From NCBI GenBank assembly GCA_963770915.1, contig CAVYRG010000001.1:4154001-4218000 (forward strand): a stretch of 64,000 bases of DNA. The letters run 5' to 3'. This document shows, piece after piece, positions 10,049 to 18,904 of the stretch. This DNA comes from PALSA-270 sp963770915 (lineage in GTDB: Bacteria; Acidobacteriota; Terriglobia; Terriglobales; Acidobacteriaceae). The notes beneath the pieces are model-generated. The model searched no databases. It was not told the origin of the DNA and worked only from the letters and a program-made list of their open reading frames with translations. The position numbers and the translations under genes were made by a program. Each line of letters starts with the position of its first letter. The stretch's first letter is position 1.

Positions 10049-11023
10049 ATGTATAAGCAATTTTTTGGACTACGAGCCAACCCCTTCAACATGAACCCGG
10101 ACCCGCGCTACCTGTTCCTGACGCGGCATACCGAGGAAGCCTTGGCCTGCCTGACTTATGGCATCCAGAGCCGCAAGGGATTTGTGCTGCTGACTGGCGA
10201 AGTGGGGACGGGGAAGACTACGCTCGTCAACAAGCTGCTGGAGTGGCTGCGCCTGCAGCATGTGGCCACCGCATTCGTCTTTAATCCGCGCATGGACGTC
10301 GGCGACTTTCTCGACTACATGCTGAACGACTTCGGTATCTCGTCGGTGCCGGGGGCAAAGAGCCAGAAGCTGAGGCAGCTGAACCAATGGCTGCTCGACC
10401 GGCATCGCGCCGGGGAAACCTCGGTGCTCATTGTGGATGAGGCGCAGAACCTGACTGATGAGCTGCTGGAAGAAATCCGGTTGCTGACCAACCTGGAAAC
10501 CTTCACCGAAAAACTTTTGCAAGTTGTACTGGTGGGGCAGCCGGAATTGGAGCAGAAGCTGCGCCAGCCGCATCTGCGGCAGTTGCGGCAACGCCTGGCC
10601 TTACAGGCCAAGACCCATCCCTTGTTGCCGGAAGAGACAGGCGCTTATGTCGAGGAGCGCCTACGCATTGCCGGGGCAAACGGACAGCCCATCTTCTCTC
10701 CGGAAGCGGTGGCGGCGGTTCATCGCTACGCCAACGGAATTCCCCGCTTGGTGAATCTGATTTGCGAGCATTCCCTGGTCGGGGCCTTCGTGGATCAGCA
10801 GAAACCCGTCAGCGTGGAAATCGTGGATGCGGTCGCGCGTGATTTTGAGCTGGACGGAGCGGGGCCCAACCCAGACCCGGAGTTGCCTCAGACCGAGCGC
10901 GTCGATCTGTTTGACGCCTTGAAAACGCTCTCCGACCTCGCCGACCAGCTGCGTGAAAGCGAAGGCGCCGAAGAAGCCAACGTTGAGGAGCGCGAAAGCG
11001 AGCCCGACAGGCGGAAGGCCTAG
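10049..11023 (+). CDS. AAA ATPase, ExeA / XrtA-associated type
   Basis: A 324-aa ATPase with the opening MYKQFFGLRANPFNMNPDPR, typical of ExeA/GspA-like and exosortase (XrtA)-associated ATPases. Walker A GEVGTGKTT is at residues 50-58 and Walker B VLIVDEAQNL at about 124-133. A sensor-like segment VVLVGQPEL and the GIPRLVNLICEH helix follow. The C-terminal 50 residues are acidic and low in complexity. Family members energise assembly of envelope or secretion complexes. The ATG at 10049 is preferred over one 33 bp upstream because the conserved N-terminus begins exactly here, with a GGAG about 12 bp before it. The gene is divergent from the PrsT-like gene and is followed by the heparinase-like gene after 271 bp, an order reminiscent of exopolysaccharide loci. 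Confidence 0.88.
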   Translation: MYKQFFGLRANPFNMNPDPRYLFLTRHTEEALACLTYGIQSRKGFVLLTGEVGTGKTTLVNKLLEWLRLQHVATAFVFNPRMDVGDFLDYMLNDFGISSVPGAKSQKLRQLNQWLLDRHRAGETSVLIVDEAQNLTDELLEEIRLLTNLETFTEKLLQVVLVGQPELEQKLRQPHLRQLRQRLALQAKTHPLLPEETGAYVEERLRIAGANGQPIFSPEAVAAVHRYANGIPRLVNLICEHSLVGAFVDQQKPVSVEIVDAVARDFELDGAGPNPDPELPQTERVDLFDALKTLSDLADQLRESEGAEEANVEERESEPDRRKA

Positions 11024-11294
11024 CCGCCAGATCTCCCAAAACGACACCCCGTGTTCCGCAATAGGATTTGCGCGTGGTTTGCCTTTCCTGGTAACCGCGG
11101 CTACAGCCACCTTCTCTCGCGACTCTGTCAACCGCTAACCTCCAACCCTCCATCCAATCGAACGTTTTAAGTTGCACGCACCGGTTGCGTGCTGGGACTG
11201 ACGCCGCGTCCTTCCGTTCCTTCAGAAAGTCCTGCTTGGCGGAGAGATTGCACCTGCGCCCGCCGGATATCTGCGGGAGGAGAGCCAACGACGC

Positions 11295-13796
11295 ATGAAG
11301 GTTGAAAAGAAGGGCAACTGGCTGGATCGAACTCGCGCGATGTGGGCCAAATTTCTGCGCAGGTTGCGTCCGAGGGTGGGAGTTCGAATCGACCTGATTC
11401 GCTACCGTCTGAACTTACGGCGCAGGGCGCGATTGCGCGCGTCGCCGGCCACGCCCGCGCCCCGCTTCTTCTTTGCCACGGCCAGCGTTCCGGCGCTCTG
11501 CGCGATTTGGCGCAAGCGGCTTCCGGAGGAGGCCAATGCCGCGACGGAGAAGGCAGAGCGAATCAGCCGCCATCGTTTTGACCTGCTCGGCTTTCAAAAG
11601 GTGAACGTGGGGGCGAAAATCGACTGGCATTTCGACCCCGTCCATGGCCTGCCGGAATCGCGCAAACCGTGGTTCAAGCTGGCTCCTCTGCAAACGGGCC
11701 GAAATTTTCCCGCTGGTGCGGACCGGAAGATTGTCTCGGCGCTGAACCGGCATCAGCATTGGGTCACACTGGCCAAAGTGTATCGCCTGACCGGCGATGG
11801 GAGATTTGCCACCGAGGTCTTTTGCCAATGGCGGCAGTGGCATGCGGCGAATCCGTATCCCATGGGCGTGAACTGGGCGCGCGGCCGGGAAGTCGCGCTG
11901 CGCAGCTTGTGCTGGAGCTGGTTGTACTTTCTGCTCGCCGATTCTCCGCAACTGCCACCCGGCTTCCGCTCGCAATGGCTGCAGGCCATGGCTGTGAGCG
12001 GCCGGCATCTGGATCGCTATGCGCTCGCCTTTACTTCGGAACGCGAGGCCGTGCTGGCGGAGGGCGCGGGATTGTTCTTCATCGGAGTGCTTTGCCCGGA
12101 ACTGGATGAAGCAGAGCACTGGAAGAAGCGAGGTTGGGAAGTCGTTTTGCGGGAGGCGAAGCGGCAGTTCGGCCACGGCGAAGAGGGCGATGGGCCCGGC
12201 GGCAAGACTGGGCTGGAAACGTCAACCAGTGACTACGTGAATCGCCTCGATCTATTTCTCCACGCCTCCATTCTGGCGTCGCTCAACCATGTGGAAGTTC
12301 CGCGGGAGTTCGAGCAGACGCTCGAAAGGATGCTGGAAGCGCTGTGTCTTTTGGGGCGGTCAGGCGCGCCTCCGTGCCTGGGCGCCTGCGAAGGCATCCG
12401 CGTCTTTGATCCGCGGAGGACACAACCGGAGCACTGGCTCGACCCGCTGGCGACCGGCGCGATTTTGTTCGGGCGTGGCGACTTCAAGCACGTGGCTGGC
12501 GAGTTTCGCGAGGAGAGCCTTTGGCTTCTGGGAGAAGAAGGGCTGGCGCAGTTCGACCGGCTACACAGCCATTTCCCGCGCGATGGTGCGGTGGCCTTGC
12601 CGGAGATGGGCCTGTACTTTATGGCCAGCGCGGAGCAGGAACGGCAGCTGATCATCGATGCCAGGCCGCAAAACGCGGTTCAGGCGCATCAAGGACAGGC
12701 GGTGTTCAGTGTGTCGCTTAATTGTGGTGGCAGGGCGTTGCTGATCGACCCAGGAATTTCAGACCGAGAAAACGCGGGCTGCCCGCTAGCCGTTCCACAG
12801 GCGGGAAGAGCACTTCAAGCGATTCCCACGAGGTCTGGCCTCGAGCGCCGGAGCATGCCGCGAGCGGCGCAGCGGAACAGTTTGCTGGTGGGACCACGCG
12901 GCTCTACCCGGCCCGCGGGCAGACGTGAAGGAGAGCAGCCGCGCTCGCAAGTGGAAAAATGGATCGGCGGTCGCAGCTTTGATCTTTTTGTCGGCAGCGA
13001 TGACGGCTATGGGAGCCGCGAGTTCCCGCTATTGCATCGCCGCTGCGTGTTCTCTTTCCGCTCCGAATTCTGGGTGGTGCGCGATCTGCTTCTGGGCGAG
13101 GGAGGGCGTGAGTTTGCGTTTCTATGGCATCTCTCCCCCGAGTTATCGCGCTACGACCCTGCAACCGGCATTTTCAGCGAGGACGGCCGAGCATCCGGCT
13201 TGCAGATTTCAGCTGCCGAAGGCCACGGCTGGTCCCAGGAAGTTCGTCAGGCTTGGTGGTCCCCGGTTTACGGACGCCGCGAGCAGTTGCACGTGCTGCA
13301 GTTCAGCACGTCCGCAGCGCCGCCGGTGGAGTTTGTCACCTTGCTCGCGCCAGTGGCGGACCGCGCCGTCCGCCCGGGAGGCTTGACGCCCTTACGCCAG
13401 TCTCCGTCGCGTGGCTTAGTCAGCGCTTATCGTTATGCCACCGCGGCCGCCGATCACAATTTCTATTTCGGGCAGGGAAAGGCCTGGACTATGGGCATGT
13501 GGGCCAGCGACGCCGAGCTTCTCTATTGGAGTTCCACGCCGGACGGCGACCGCCGCACGCTGATTTGCTGCAATGCCAGCTATGTCGAGGCTGACGGGCA
13601 ACGCGTGATTTCCGGCTTAAAGCCGATACTGCGCGGCGAGGTCGTCATCAACGGGGAACAAATGGATGTTTTCTCGTCCGATCCCGACCTTGAGGTGAAC
13701 CGCCAGGCGCTGGATCAGGCGTTGCCGCGGACTGCGCTCGTGCTCAACCGGGTTCGGCCGCGCACCGCGAAAAGGGCCTCAGGGGGGCGATCATGA
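11295..13796 (+). CDS. Heparinase II/III-like protein, divergent
   Basis: An 833-aa protein with the heparinase II/III layout. It has a helical N-terminal toroid-like domain (residues about 90-420, with KIDWHFDPVHGLPESRKPWF and MGVNWARGREVALRSLCWSW) and a C-terminal beta domain (HQGQAVFSVSLNCGGRALLI then DPGIS). Such proteins often sit in exosortase/exopolysaccharide loci and cleave or modify uronic-acid polymers by beta-elimination. The segment that usually carries the Asn-His pair reads ALAFTSEREAVLAEGAGLFF here, and the usual Gln-Ser-Thr...Tyr-His segment reads ETSTSDYVNRLDLFLH, so the expected catalytic residues appear substituted. It may be inactive or have changed specificity. There is no signal peptide; the N-terminus is strongly basic. 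A GGAGG lies about 14 bp upstream of the ATG. Confidence 0.72.
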   Translation: MKVEKKGNWLDRTRAMWAKFLRRLRPRVGVRIDLIRYRLNLRRRARLRASPATPAPRFFFATASVPALCAIWRKRLPEEANAATEKAERISRHRFDLLGFQKVNVGAKIDWHFDPVHGLPESRKPWFKLAPLQTGRNFPAGADRKIVSALNRHQHWVTLAKVYRLTGDGRFATEVFCQWRQWHAANPYPMGVNWARGREVALRSLCWSWLYFLLADSPQLPPGFRSQWLQAMAVSGRHLDRYALAFTSEREAVLAEGAGLFFIGVLCPELDEAEHWKKRGWEVVLREAKRQFGHGEEGDGPGGKTGLETSTSDYVNRLDLFLHASILASLNHVEVPREFEQTLERMLEALCLLGRSGAPPCLGACEGIRVFDPRRTQPEHWLDPLATGAILFGRGDFKHVAGEFREESLWLLGEEGLAQFDRLHSHFPRDGAVALPEMGLYFMASAEQERQLIIDARPQNAVQAHQGQAVFSVSLNCGGRALLIDPGISDRENAGCPLAVPQAGRALQAIPTRSGLERRSMPRAAQRNSLLVGPRGSTRPAGRREGEQPRSQVEKWIGGRSFDLFVGSDDGYGSREFPLLHRRCVFSFRSEFWVVRDLLLGEGGREFAFLWHLSPELSRYDPATGIFSEDGRASGLQISAAEGHGWSQEVRQAWWSPVYGRREQLHVLQFSTSAAPPVEFVTLLAPVADRAVRPGGLTPLRQSPSRGLVSAYRYATAAADHNFYFGQGKAWTMGMWASDAELLYWSSTPDGDRRTLICCNASYVEADGQRVISGLKPILRGEVVINGEQMDVFSSDPDLEVNRQALDQALPRTALVLNRVRPRTAKRASGGRS

Positions 13797-13832
13797 TCGC
13801 AATGTGGGTTTGAACGGAGCGTCCGCTTTCGA

Positions 13833-14639
13833 TCAGGAGCGATTACTGCCTTGCCGCTGGGAATCCAGCAGGGCGCGAAGCGGCCGGCGTAGCGAAGCTC
13901 CCCCCGCGATCAAGCCGGAGAGCCAGGGAGAGCGGCGGTTGCATTGGAGCGGTTGGTCATCCAGGGTCATCACAAATCCGCCTGCGCTTTCCACTAAGGC
14001 TGCGCCGGCGGCAACATCCCACTCGTGCTTGGGAGTAAGGGTGAACGTCGCGTCGGCGAGGCCCGCCGCAACCAGAGCTAGTTTGTAGGCAACAGAGCCC
14101 ATGGGACGCACTTGAAACGGAGCTTGCTCGAACCGTTTCCACTCGCCGCGTTTGCTTTCGCTGCGGCTGGCAAGAATTACCGCGCCTTGTAAATCTTCGC
14201 GCTGGCTGGCATGCGCCGGTTTGCCGTTGTAAGTTACACCGCAGTCGAGAGACCCTAGAAAAACTTCTCCTGTGGCGGGATTGCAGATTCCTCCCGCAAT
14301 CGGGCGGGAATTCTCAACCATGGCCACCGACACGCAGAATTCCGGAATGCCGTCGACAAATTCGCGAGTGCCGTCGAGCGGATCGACGACCCACACATGT
14401 TTGGCCTGCAGGCGGGAAAGATCGTCAACGCTCTCTTCCGAGAGCCAGCCCTCGCCCTCGCGCAGCAATTCCTTGCGCAGCGCGGCATCCACGGCTCGAT
14501 CCGCTTCGGTGACCGGATCGAGACCCGATTTGTATTCAGTCTCGATTTTCCCTGGAGTGAATCGGGCGAAGATTGAGCGGGCGGCAGCCAGAGCGCCTTC
14601 GATGCGTTGCAGAAATTCAGATTGCGAGTGATTCGGCAT
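13833..14639 (-). CDS. Inositol monophosphatase family protein, CysQ-like
   Basis: A 268-aa Mg-dependent phosphatase of the inositol monophosphatase / 3'(2'),5'-bisphosphate nucleotidase fold. Metal-binding motifs are complete: WLSEES (about 65-70), DPLDGTREFVDG (about 86-97) and EWDVAAGAALVESAGG (about 205-220). Two genes further along the same strand encodes a fused ATP sulfurylase/APS kinase. A CysQ role, removing the 3'-phosphoadenosine 5'-phosphate left from PAPS metabolism, is therefore the best guess. Inositol-phosphate or histidinol-phosphate activity cannot be excluded from sequence alone. It lies 112 bp downstream of the TauE/SafE gene and converges with the heparinase-like gene. 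Confidence 0.85.
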   Translation of the reverse strand: MPNHSQSEFLQRIEGALAAARSIFARFTPGKIETEYKSGLDPVTEADRAVDAALRKELLREGEGWLSEESVDDLSRLQAKHVWVVDPLDGTREFVDGIPEFCVSVAMVENSRPIAGGICNPATGEVFLGSLDCGVTYNGKPAHASQREDLQGAVILASRSESKRGEWKRFEQAPFQVRPMGSVAYKLALVAAGLADATFTLTPKHEWDVAAGAALVESAGGFVMTLDDQPLQCNRRSPWLSGLIAGGASLRRPLRALLDSQRQGSNRS

Positions 14640-14750
14640 GCGGATAACAGGGTATCAAGGATTCGGAGATCGGGATTGCGGCGGAAATGTTCCGACTACC
14701 GGATGAGCTTCGCCGCGAAGCTTATTCCTCGCTCAACATGACAATACAAC

Positions 14751-15518
14751 TCATGGCCAAAGCATGCGGACGCCGGTAGCTATGAGCACGGTGCAGAGAA
14801 TGCGGCGCAACCACGGCACCGGAACTCGTGTGCTCAAGTGCGATCCGATTAGGCCTCCCGGTATCGAGCCAATCGCGAGCGTTGCCACCAAAGACAAGTC
14901 GACGTTGCCGAAATGAAATTGCAGCAGACTGGTGACGCCGGTGAGCGCCACCGCATGCACGATATCGGTTCCCACCATCACGTTTGGAGAGAAACTGTAG
15001 AACACCAGCAAGAGCATCATAATGATGCTGCCGGAACCGACTGAGGTCATGCCCACCAAAATGCCTGCCAGCAGCCCGATCGCGGACATGCCGGCGAACG
15101 ACCGCATGGTCGGCGGGTGCTGGGCGACGTGATCTTCAATCTGGGTCTGAAAGAACAGGAGCACGGGAATACAAACGAGCAGCAGCCCAACCGCGAAGCG
15201 AATGAACGTATTTACCCCATTGCCGTGAACATGACGCAGGTAAGCAAGGAAATTCACGCCCACGATCGAACCCGGCACACTTCCCACCGCCAGGGCAAGA
15301 ACCACGCGGCGACGGACCGTGCCCCGGCGCAAGTGCATCCATCCGGAGCCGATTTTGGTAATGAAGTTGAAGGCGGCATCGGAGCCGACGGCAAGGATCG
15401 GCGGAACCCGCAGACCGAAGATGAGGACAGGCAGTAGCAAAACTCCGCCCCCAACTCCGGTCATGCCGATCAGAGTGCCGACCACAAAGCCGACGAAAAT
15501 TTTGAATGCAAAATCCAT
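14751..15518 (-). CDS. TauE/SafE family permease
   Basis: A 255-aa integral membrane protein with about seven to eight hydrophobic helices and the duplicated TauE/SafE pattern: GTLIGMTGVGGGVLLLPVLI in the first half and GILVGMTSVGSGSIIMMLLL in the second. Family members export sulfite, sulfoacetate or other organosulfonates, or import sulfate. The gene starts 39 bp after the stop of the ATP sulfurylase/APS kinase gene on the same strand, so a role in sulfate or sulfite movement is likely. Direction and exact substrate are inference. The downstream CysQ-like gene probably belongs to the same transcript. Confidence 0.88.
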   Translation of the reverse strand: MDFAFKIFVGFVVGTLIGMTGVGGGVLLLPVLIFGLRVPPILAVGSDAAFNFITKIGSGWMHLRRGTVRRRVVLALAVGSVPGSIVGVNFLAYLRHVHGNGVNTFIRFAVGLLLVCIPVLLFFQTQIEDHVAQHPPTMRSFAGMSAIGLLAGILVGMTSVGSGSIIMMLLLVFYSFSPNVMVGTDIVHAVALTGVTSLLQFHFGNVDLSLVATLAIGSIPGGLIGSHLSTRVPVPWLRRILCTVLIATGVRMLWP

Positions 15519-15556
15519 GGAACTCGGGATTGCAGTCTAACGAGGGCTGGCTCTCC

Positions 15557-17299
15557 TCATGCTGATGCCTCATTCATGCCGATGAATCCCTCTCGCTCGA
15601 GGTGCAGGATGATCTCCTGCGCGGCTTCTTCCGGGGACAAGTCGGCAGTGTTGATGGTGACTTCCGCATCCGTCGGTTCTTCGTAGGGGTCGGAGATGCC
15701 GGTGAACTCTTTGAGGATTCCCGCGCGCGCTTTGGCGTAAAGGCCCTTGCGGTCGCGCTCTTCGCAGGTTGCGAGCGGCGTGGCCACATGCACGAGAATG
15801 AAGCCGCCTACCGGCTCGATGAGGGAGCGTACGTGCTTGCGGGTTGCGTCATAAGGGGCAATGGGAGCGCAAATGGCGATGCCGCCATTCTTCGTAATCT
15901 CCGAAGCTACATACCCGATGCGGCGAATGTTGATGTCGCGGTGCTCTTTGGAGAATCCGAGTTCGGAGGAAAGATGCTTGCGCACCAGATCGCCGTCGAG
16001 CAACGTCACCGGACGGCCGCCGGTCTCAAGAAACTTGGTCATGAGCACGTTGGCAATGGTCGACTTGCCCGATCCCGAAAGGCCGGTGAAGAAAATGGTG
16101 ACCCCTTGCTTGCCGCGTGGCGGAAAGCTGCGACGGAGTTCTTTCACCACTTCCGGATAAGTGAACCAGGCAGGAATCTCGCGGCCTTCATTCAGGCGGC
16201 GTCGCAGCTCAGTCCCGGAAATATTCAGTACGCGCGATCCGGCGGGTACTTCGTTGTCCGGCACATAGCGGTCCTGGTCCTCCAGATAGACCATCATCTG
16301 GAAAGGCACCATGGCCACGCCGATATCGGCTTCATGCTTCTTGAAAAGCTCCTGGGCATCGTAGGGTCCGTAGAATGGTTTGCCGTTGGTATCGTTGCCT
16401 GGGCCGGCGTGATCGCGCCCTACAATAAAGTGGGTGCAGCCGTGATTTTTGCGGATCAAAGCATGCCAGATCGCCTCGCGCGGGCCGCCCATGCGCATTG
16501 CCAGCGGCAACATGGAAAGCTTGGCGGTCCCGGGAGGGAATTTGGAAAGCAGCAACTGATAGCAACGGGTGCGAGTGAAGTAGTCCACATCGCCGGGCCG
16601 GGTCATGCCGACCGAAGGATGAATCAGCAGGTTGGCCTCGACTTGTTTCGCGGCGCGGAAAGTGATTTCTACGTGAGCGCGATGCATGGGGTTGCGGGTT
16701 TGGAACGCCACCACGCGCCGCCATCCCAGGCGCGCGAACTCGGCACGCAATTCCGCGGGAGTCAAGCGCAGGGCGCGGAAATCGTAATGGGAAGGCATTT
16801 GCAGGCCTTCCACCCGCCCGCCCGCGTACCAGGGATCGCTCTTCTTCAGCAGATAATCGACACCCGGATGCGCCGTGCTCGTGGTATTGAAAACAGATCT
16901 CGCCTCGGCCTCGCGATCCGGCTGCCATATTTCTTCCACATGCAGGACGGCGAGCATCACACCTTCGGGATCACGAAGCGCAACCTTGCCCCCCGCTTTG
17001 AGGGACTTAGCGAAGGCTTCCGTGACGTCCAGCGTGATGGGAATCGGCCAAAGCACACCACTCGCCAGGCGCATGTTCTGGCAAACGCCGTCGTAATCGG
17101 AGCGCGTCATAAAACCGCGCAGCGGAGAGAAACCACCGCTCATCAGCAATTCCAGGTCGCAAATCTGGCGCGCGGTCAGGTCCCACGAAGGCCATTCGCG
17201 AGAGTGGGCTTTGATTTCCTTTGCGGCCTCGGGTTGGGCAATGAGATCGACAAGTTCGCCCCCGTGCGGGGCAATGAGGTGGCTAGTTGGCGCGGTCAA
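15557..17299 (-). CDS. sat-cysC: Bifunctional sulfate adenylyltransferase / adenylylsulfate kinase
   Basis: A 580-aa fusion. The N-terminal PUA-like and ATP sulfurylase domains (about 1-390) carry RNPMHRAHVE, the HxxH nucleotide motif, and GRDHAGPG. The C-terminal APS kinase (about 395-575) carries the P-loop GLSGSGKSTIANVL, DGDLVRKHLSSELGFSKEHR, and FILVHVATPLATCEERDRKG. It makes APS from sulfate and ATP, then PAPS. The start is TTG at 17299: a strong AGGAGG sits 8 bp before it, and the conserved SHLIAPHGGELVDL follows directly. Downstream on the same strand are the TauE/SafE permease and the CysQ-like phosphatase. No APS/PAPS reductase or sulfite reductase is in the window, so PAPS may feed assimilation encoded elsewhere or sulfotransfer. 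Confidence 0.95.
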   Translation of the reverse strand: MTAPTSHLIAPHGGELVDLIAQPEAAKEIKAHSREWPSWDLTARQICDLELLMSGGFSPLRGFMTRSDYDGVCQNMRLASGVLWPIPITLDVTEAFAKSLKAGGKVALRDPEGVMLAVLHVEEIWQPDREAEARSVFNTTSTAHPGVDYLLKKSDPWYAGGRVEGLQMPSHYDFRALRLTPAELRAEFARLGWRRVVAFQTRNPMHRAHVEITFRAAKQVEANLLIHPSVGMTRPGDVDYFTRTRCYQLLLSKFPPGTAKLSMLPLAMRMGGPREAIWHALIRKNHGCTHFIVGRDHAGPGNDTNGKPFYGPYDAQELFKKHEADIGVAMVPFQMMVYLEDQDRYVPDNEVPAGSRVLNISGTELRRRLNEGREIPAWFTYPEVVKELRRSFPPRGKQGVTIFFTGLSGSGKSTIANVLMTKFLETGGRPVTLLDGDLVRKHLSSELGFSKEHRDINIRRIGYVASEITKNGGIAICAPIAPYDATRKHVRSLIEPVGGFILVHVATPLATCEERDRKGLYAKARAGILKEFTGISDPYEEPTDAEVTINTADLSPEEAAQEIILHLEREGFIGMNEASA

Positions 17300-17577
17300 A
17301 TCCTGAACCTCCTAGGTTCTTTAAAATTTTCTTGATGCGTCTTGCCTGAAGCGCTTTCAGACGGAAAATCGCGGGAACACGTTGCAGGGGCTGAAGGAAA
17401 CTGCGGAATTCCAGCGCTGTCCCTGAAGAACTAACAGAAACAACAATCTACGATAAAGAGCTCATTGCCGAGAGCGAGCTCGTTTGGGCGTAGACGTTGT
17501 TCTTGCATTCCAAACTCCTGTTAGTGATTCAGTTCTTTAATCCCCGGGACCGGCTTCGTTGCTTCCGTTCCCTGGGC

Positions 17578-18306
17578 CTACAGCTGGGCGGCGGGTTTTG
17601 GTTGGACGGCACCCGCCTTTTCCTTGAGCGAGTATTTTAGCAGACACCAGAGGGCGCGAACGCCATCTTTCCAGCCAATTTTTTTGCCTTCCTCGTAGGT
17701 GCGCCCCCAGTAGCCGATGCCAACTTCGTAAATACGCAAATGCCGCTTCGCGACCTTTACGGTAATTTCCGGCTCAAAGCCAAAGCGGTTTTCTTCGATC
17801 GGGATCGATTGGATGACTTCCCGCCGAAATGCTTTGTAGCAGGTTTCCATATCGGAGAGGTTGATGTTGGTCAACGCGTTGGAAAGCAATGTAAGAAAGT
17901 AGTTTCCGACGGAGTGCCAGAAGTAGAGCACGCGATGCGGCCGTCCGCTAAGGAAGCGGGAACCAAACACAACATCGGCCTGACCCTCAACCAGAGGCTG
18001 CAGAAGCACGGAATAATCCGAAGGATCGTATTCCAGGTCGGCATCCTGAATGATCACGAAATCGCCGGTGGCTTGCTCGATGCCGCGCCTCAGCGCAGCG
18101 CCCTTTCCCATATTTTGCGGCTGTTGGAAGACGCGAATCTGCGGATGCTCTCGTTGCAATCCCCCCAGAATTTCAAGGGAGTTGTCCTTGGAACCGTCGT
18201 CGACGCAGAGCACCTCCAGGTTGTGCGGAGTCGCGAGAACTCTCTCCACGGCAAACTTCAGGGTGGCTGCCTCGTTATAGACGGGGATGACGACGGAGAC
18301 TTTCAC
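17578..18306 (-). CDS. Family 2 glycosyltransferase (dolichyl-phosphate-mannose-synthase-like)
   Basis: A 242-aa GT-A glycosyltransferase. It begins MKVSVVIPVYNEAATLKFAV, with nucleotide-binding LCVDDGSKDNS and a metal-binding QDADLEYDP. NMGKGAALRRGI and GSRFLSGRPHRVLYF are typical of the DPM1/GtrB-like, polyprenyl-phosphate-dependent branch. No strong transmembrane pair is seen at the C-terminus, so it is probably a soluble or peripheral enzyme transferring a sugar to a lipid phosphate carrier. It stands alone, 278 bp beyond the start of sat-cysC on the same strand. The acceptor and sugar are not predictable. Confidence 0.88.
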   Translation of the reverse strand: MKVSVVIPVYNEAATLKFAVERVLATPHNLEVLCVDDGSKDNSLEILGGLQREHPQIRVFQQPQNMGKGAALRRGIEQATGDFVIIQDADLEYDPSDYSVLLQPLVEGQADVVFGSRFLSGRPHRVLYFWHSVGNYFLTLLSNALTNINLSDMETCYKAFRREVIQSIPIEENRFGFEPEITVKVAKRHLRIYEVGIGYWGRTYEEGKKIGWKDGVRALWCLLKYSLKEKAGAVQPKPAAQL

Positions 18307-18904
18307 AGGGATCCTCGTAGGGCAGGGTTAGTATAAAAGCAATCCCTACTGTCAGCTCTGATTTCGGTTTCCCGCGAATAGCTGTCTGGGTTCCCCTGCC
18401 CTAGTGCTCAAAGTGTAATTAGTTCCAGAACCTACCGGCCGGGGATGGAATTTTGTCCTAAGGGTTTTACCTTAGAAGCAGAGGAAGTCACTGTAAGCAT
18501 TGGCACGGCGAGTGTGATCCGCAAACAGTAACCAGGTTACGGTTTGCTCCGGTTCCCGAACGGTTCGGCGGCATCCGAACACGCGAACTGCCTGAAAGCG
18601 CCGCGAAAGCCGCATTTGGCAGGGGTTTTGCTGTTTCTATGGCCGAAACCGTTCCGGGGTCTGACACTGCCATGACGGGCCTCTCAGGCTAGAGTCCTTC
18701 ACGGAGCCGAGCCCGCCTGCCTTCCCGGTTGTGGAAATCCCTTGCCTATTGTGAGCAAACGGGTGGCAGTGCGAATGCTACGGCTTTTCAAGTATGCGAC
18801 AGTGTGGGGTTACTCGCGGGGGTTTGGGCGGCAGTGTCTGCGGGGAAGTCTCACAACAAAATTGAAGGCTGATCGGGATGTTCGGTCAGGGAAGGGAACT
18901 CGGC
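18307..18904. other. Intergenic region (598 bp)
   Basis: Gap between the divergent glycosyltransferase gene and the first LuxR-type HTH gene. I see no ORF with family resemblance and no RNA gene. Short open frames here have no ribosome-binding site and unconvincing composition. The regulatory region of the HTH pair must lie near its right end. Confidence 0.4.

Noticed and set aside
15602..17335. A 577-codon open frame on the plus strand
   Set aside because: It lies antisense to the well-conserved sat-cysC and has no family resemblance; it is a high-GC shadow.
17300..17577. Possible riboswitch in front of sat-cysC
   Set aside because: I looked for a SAM-type or other conserved aptamer core and found none; the stretch seems unstructured.
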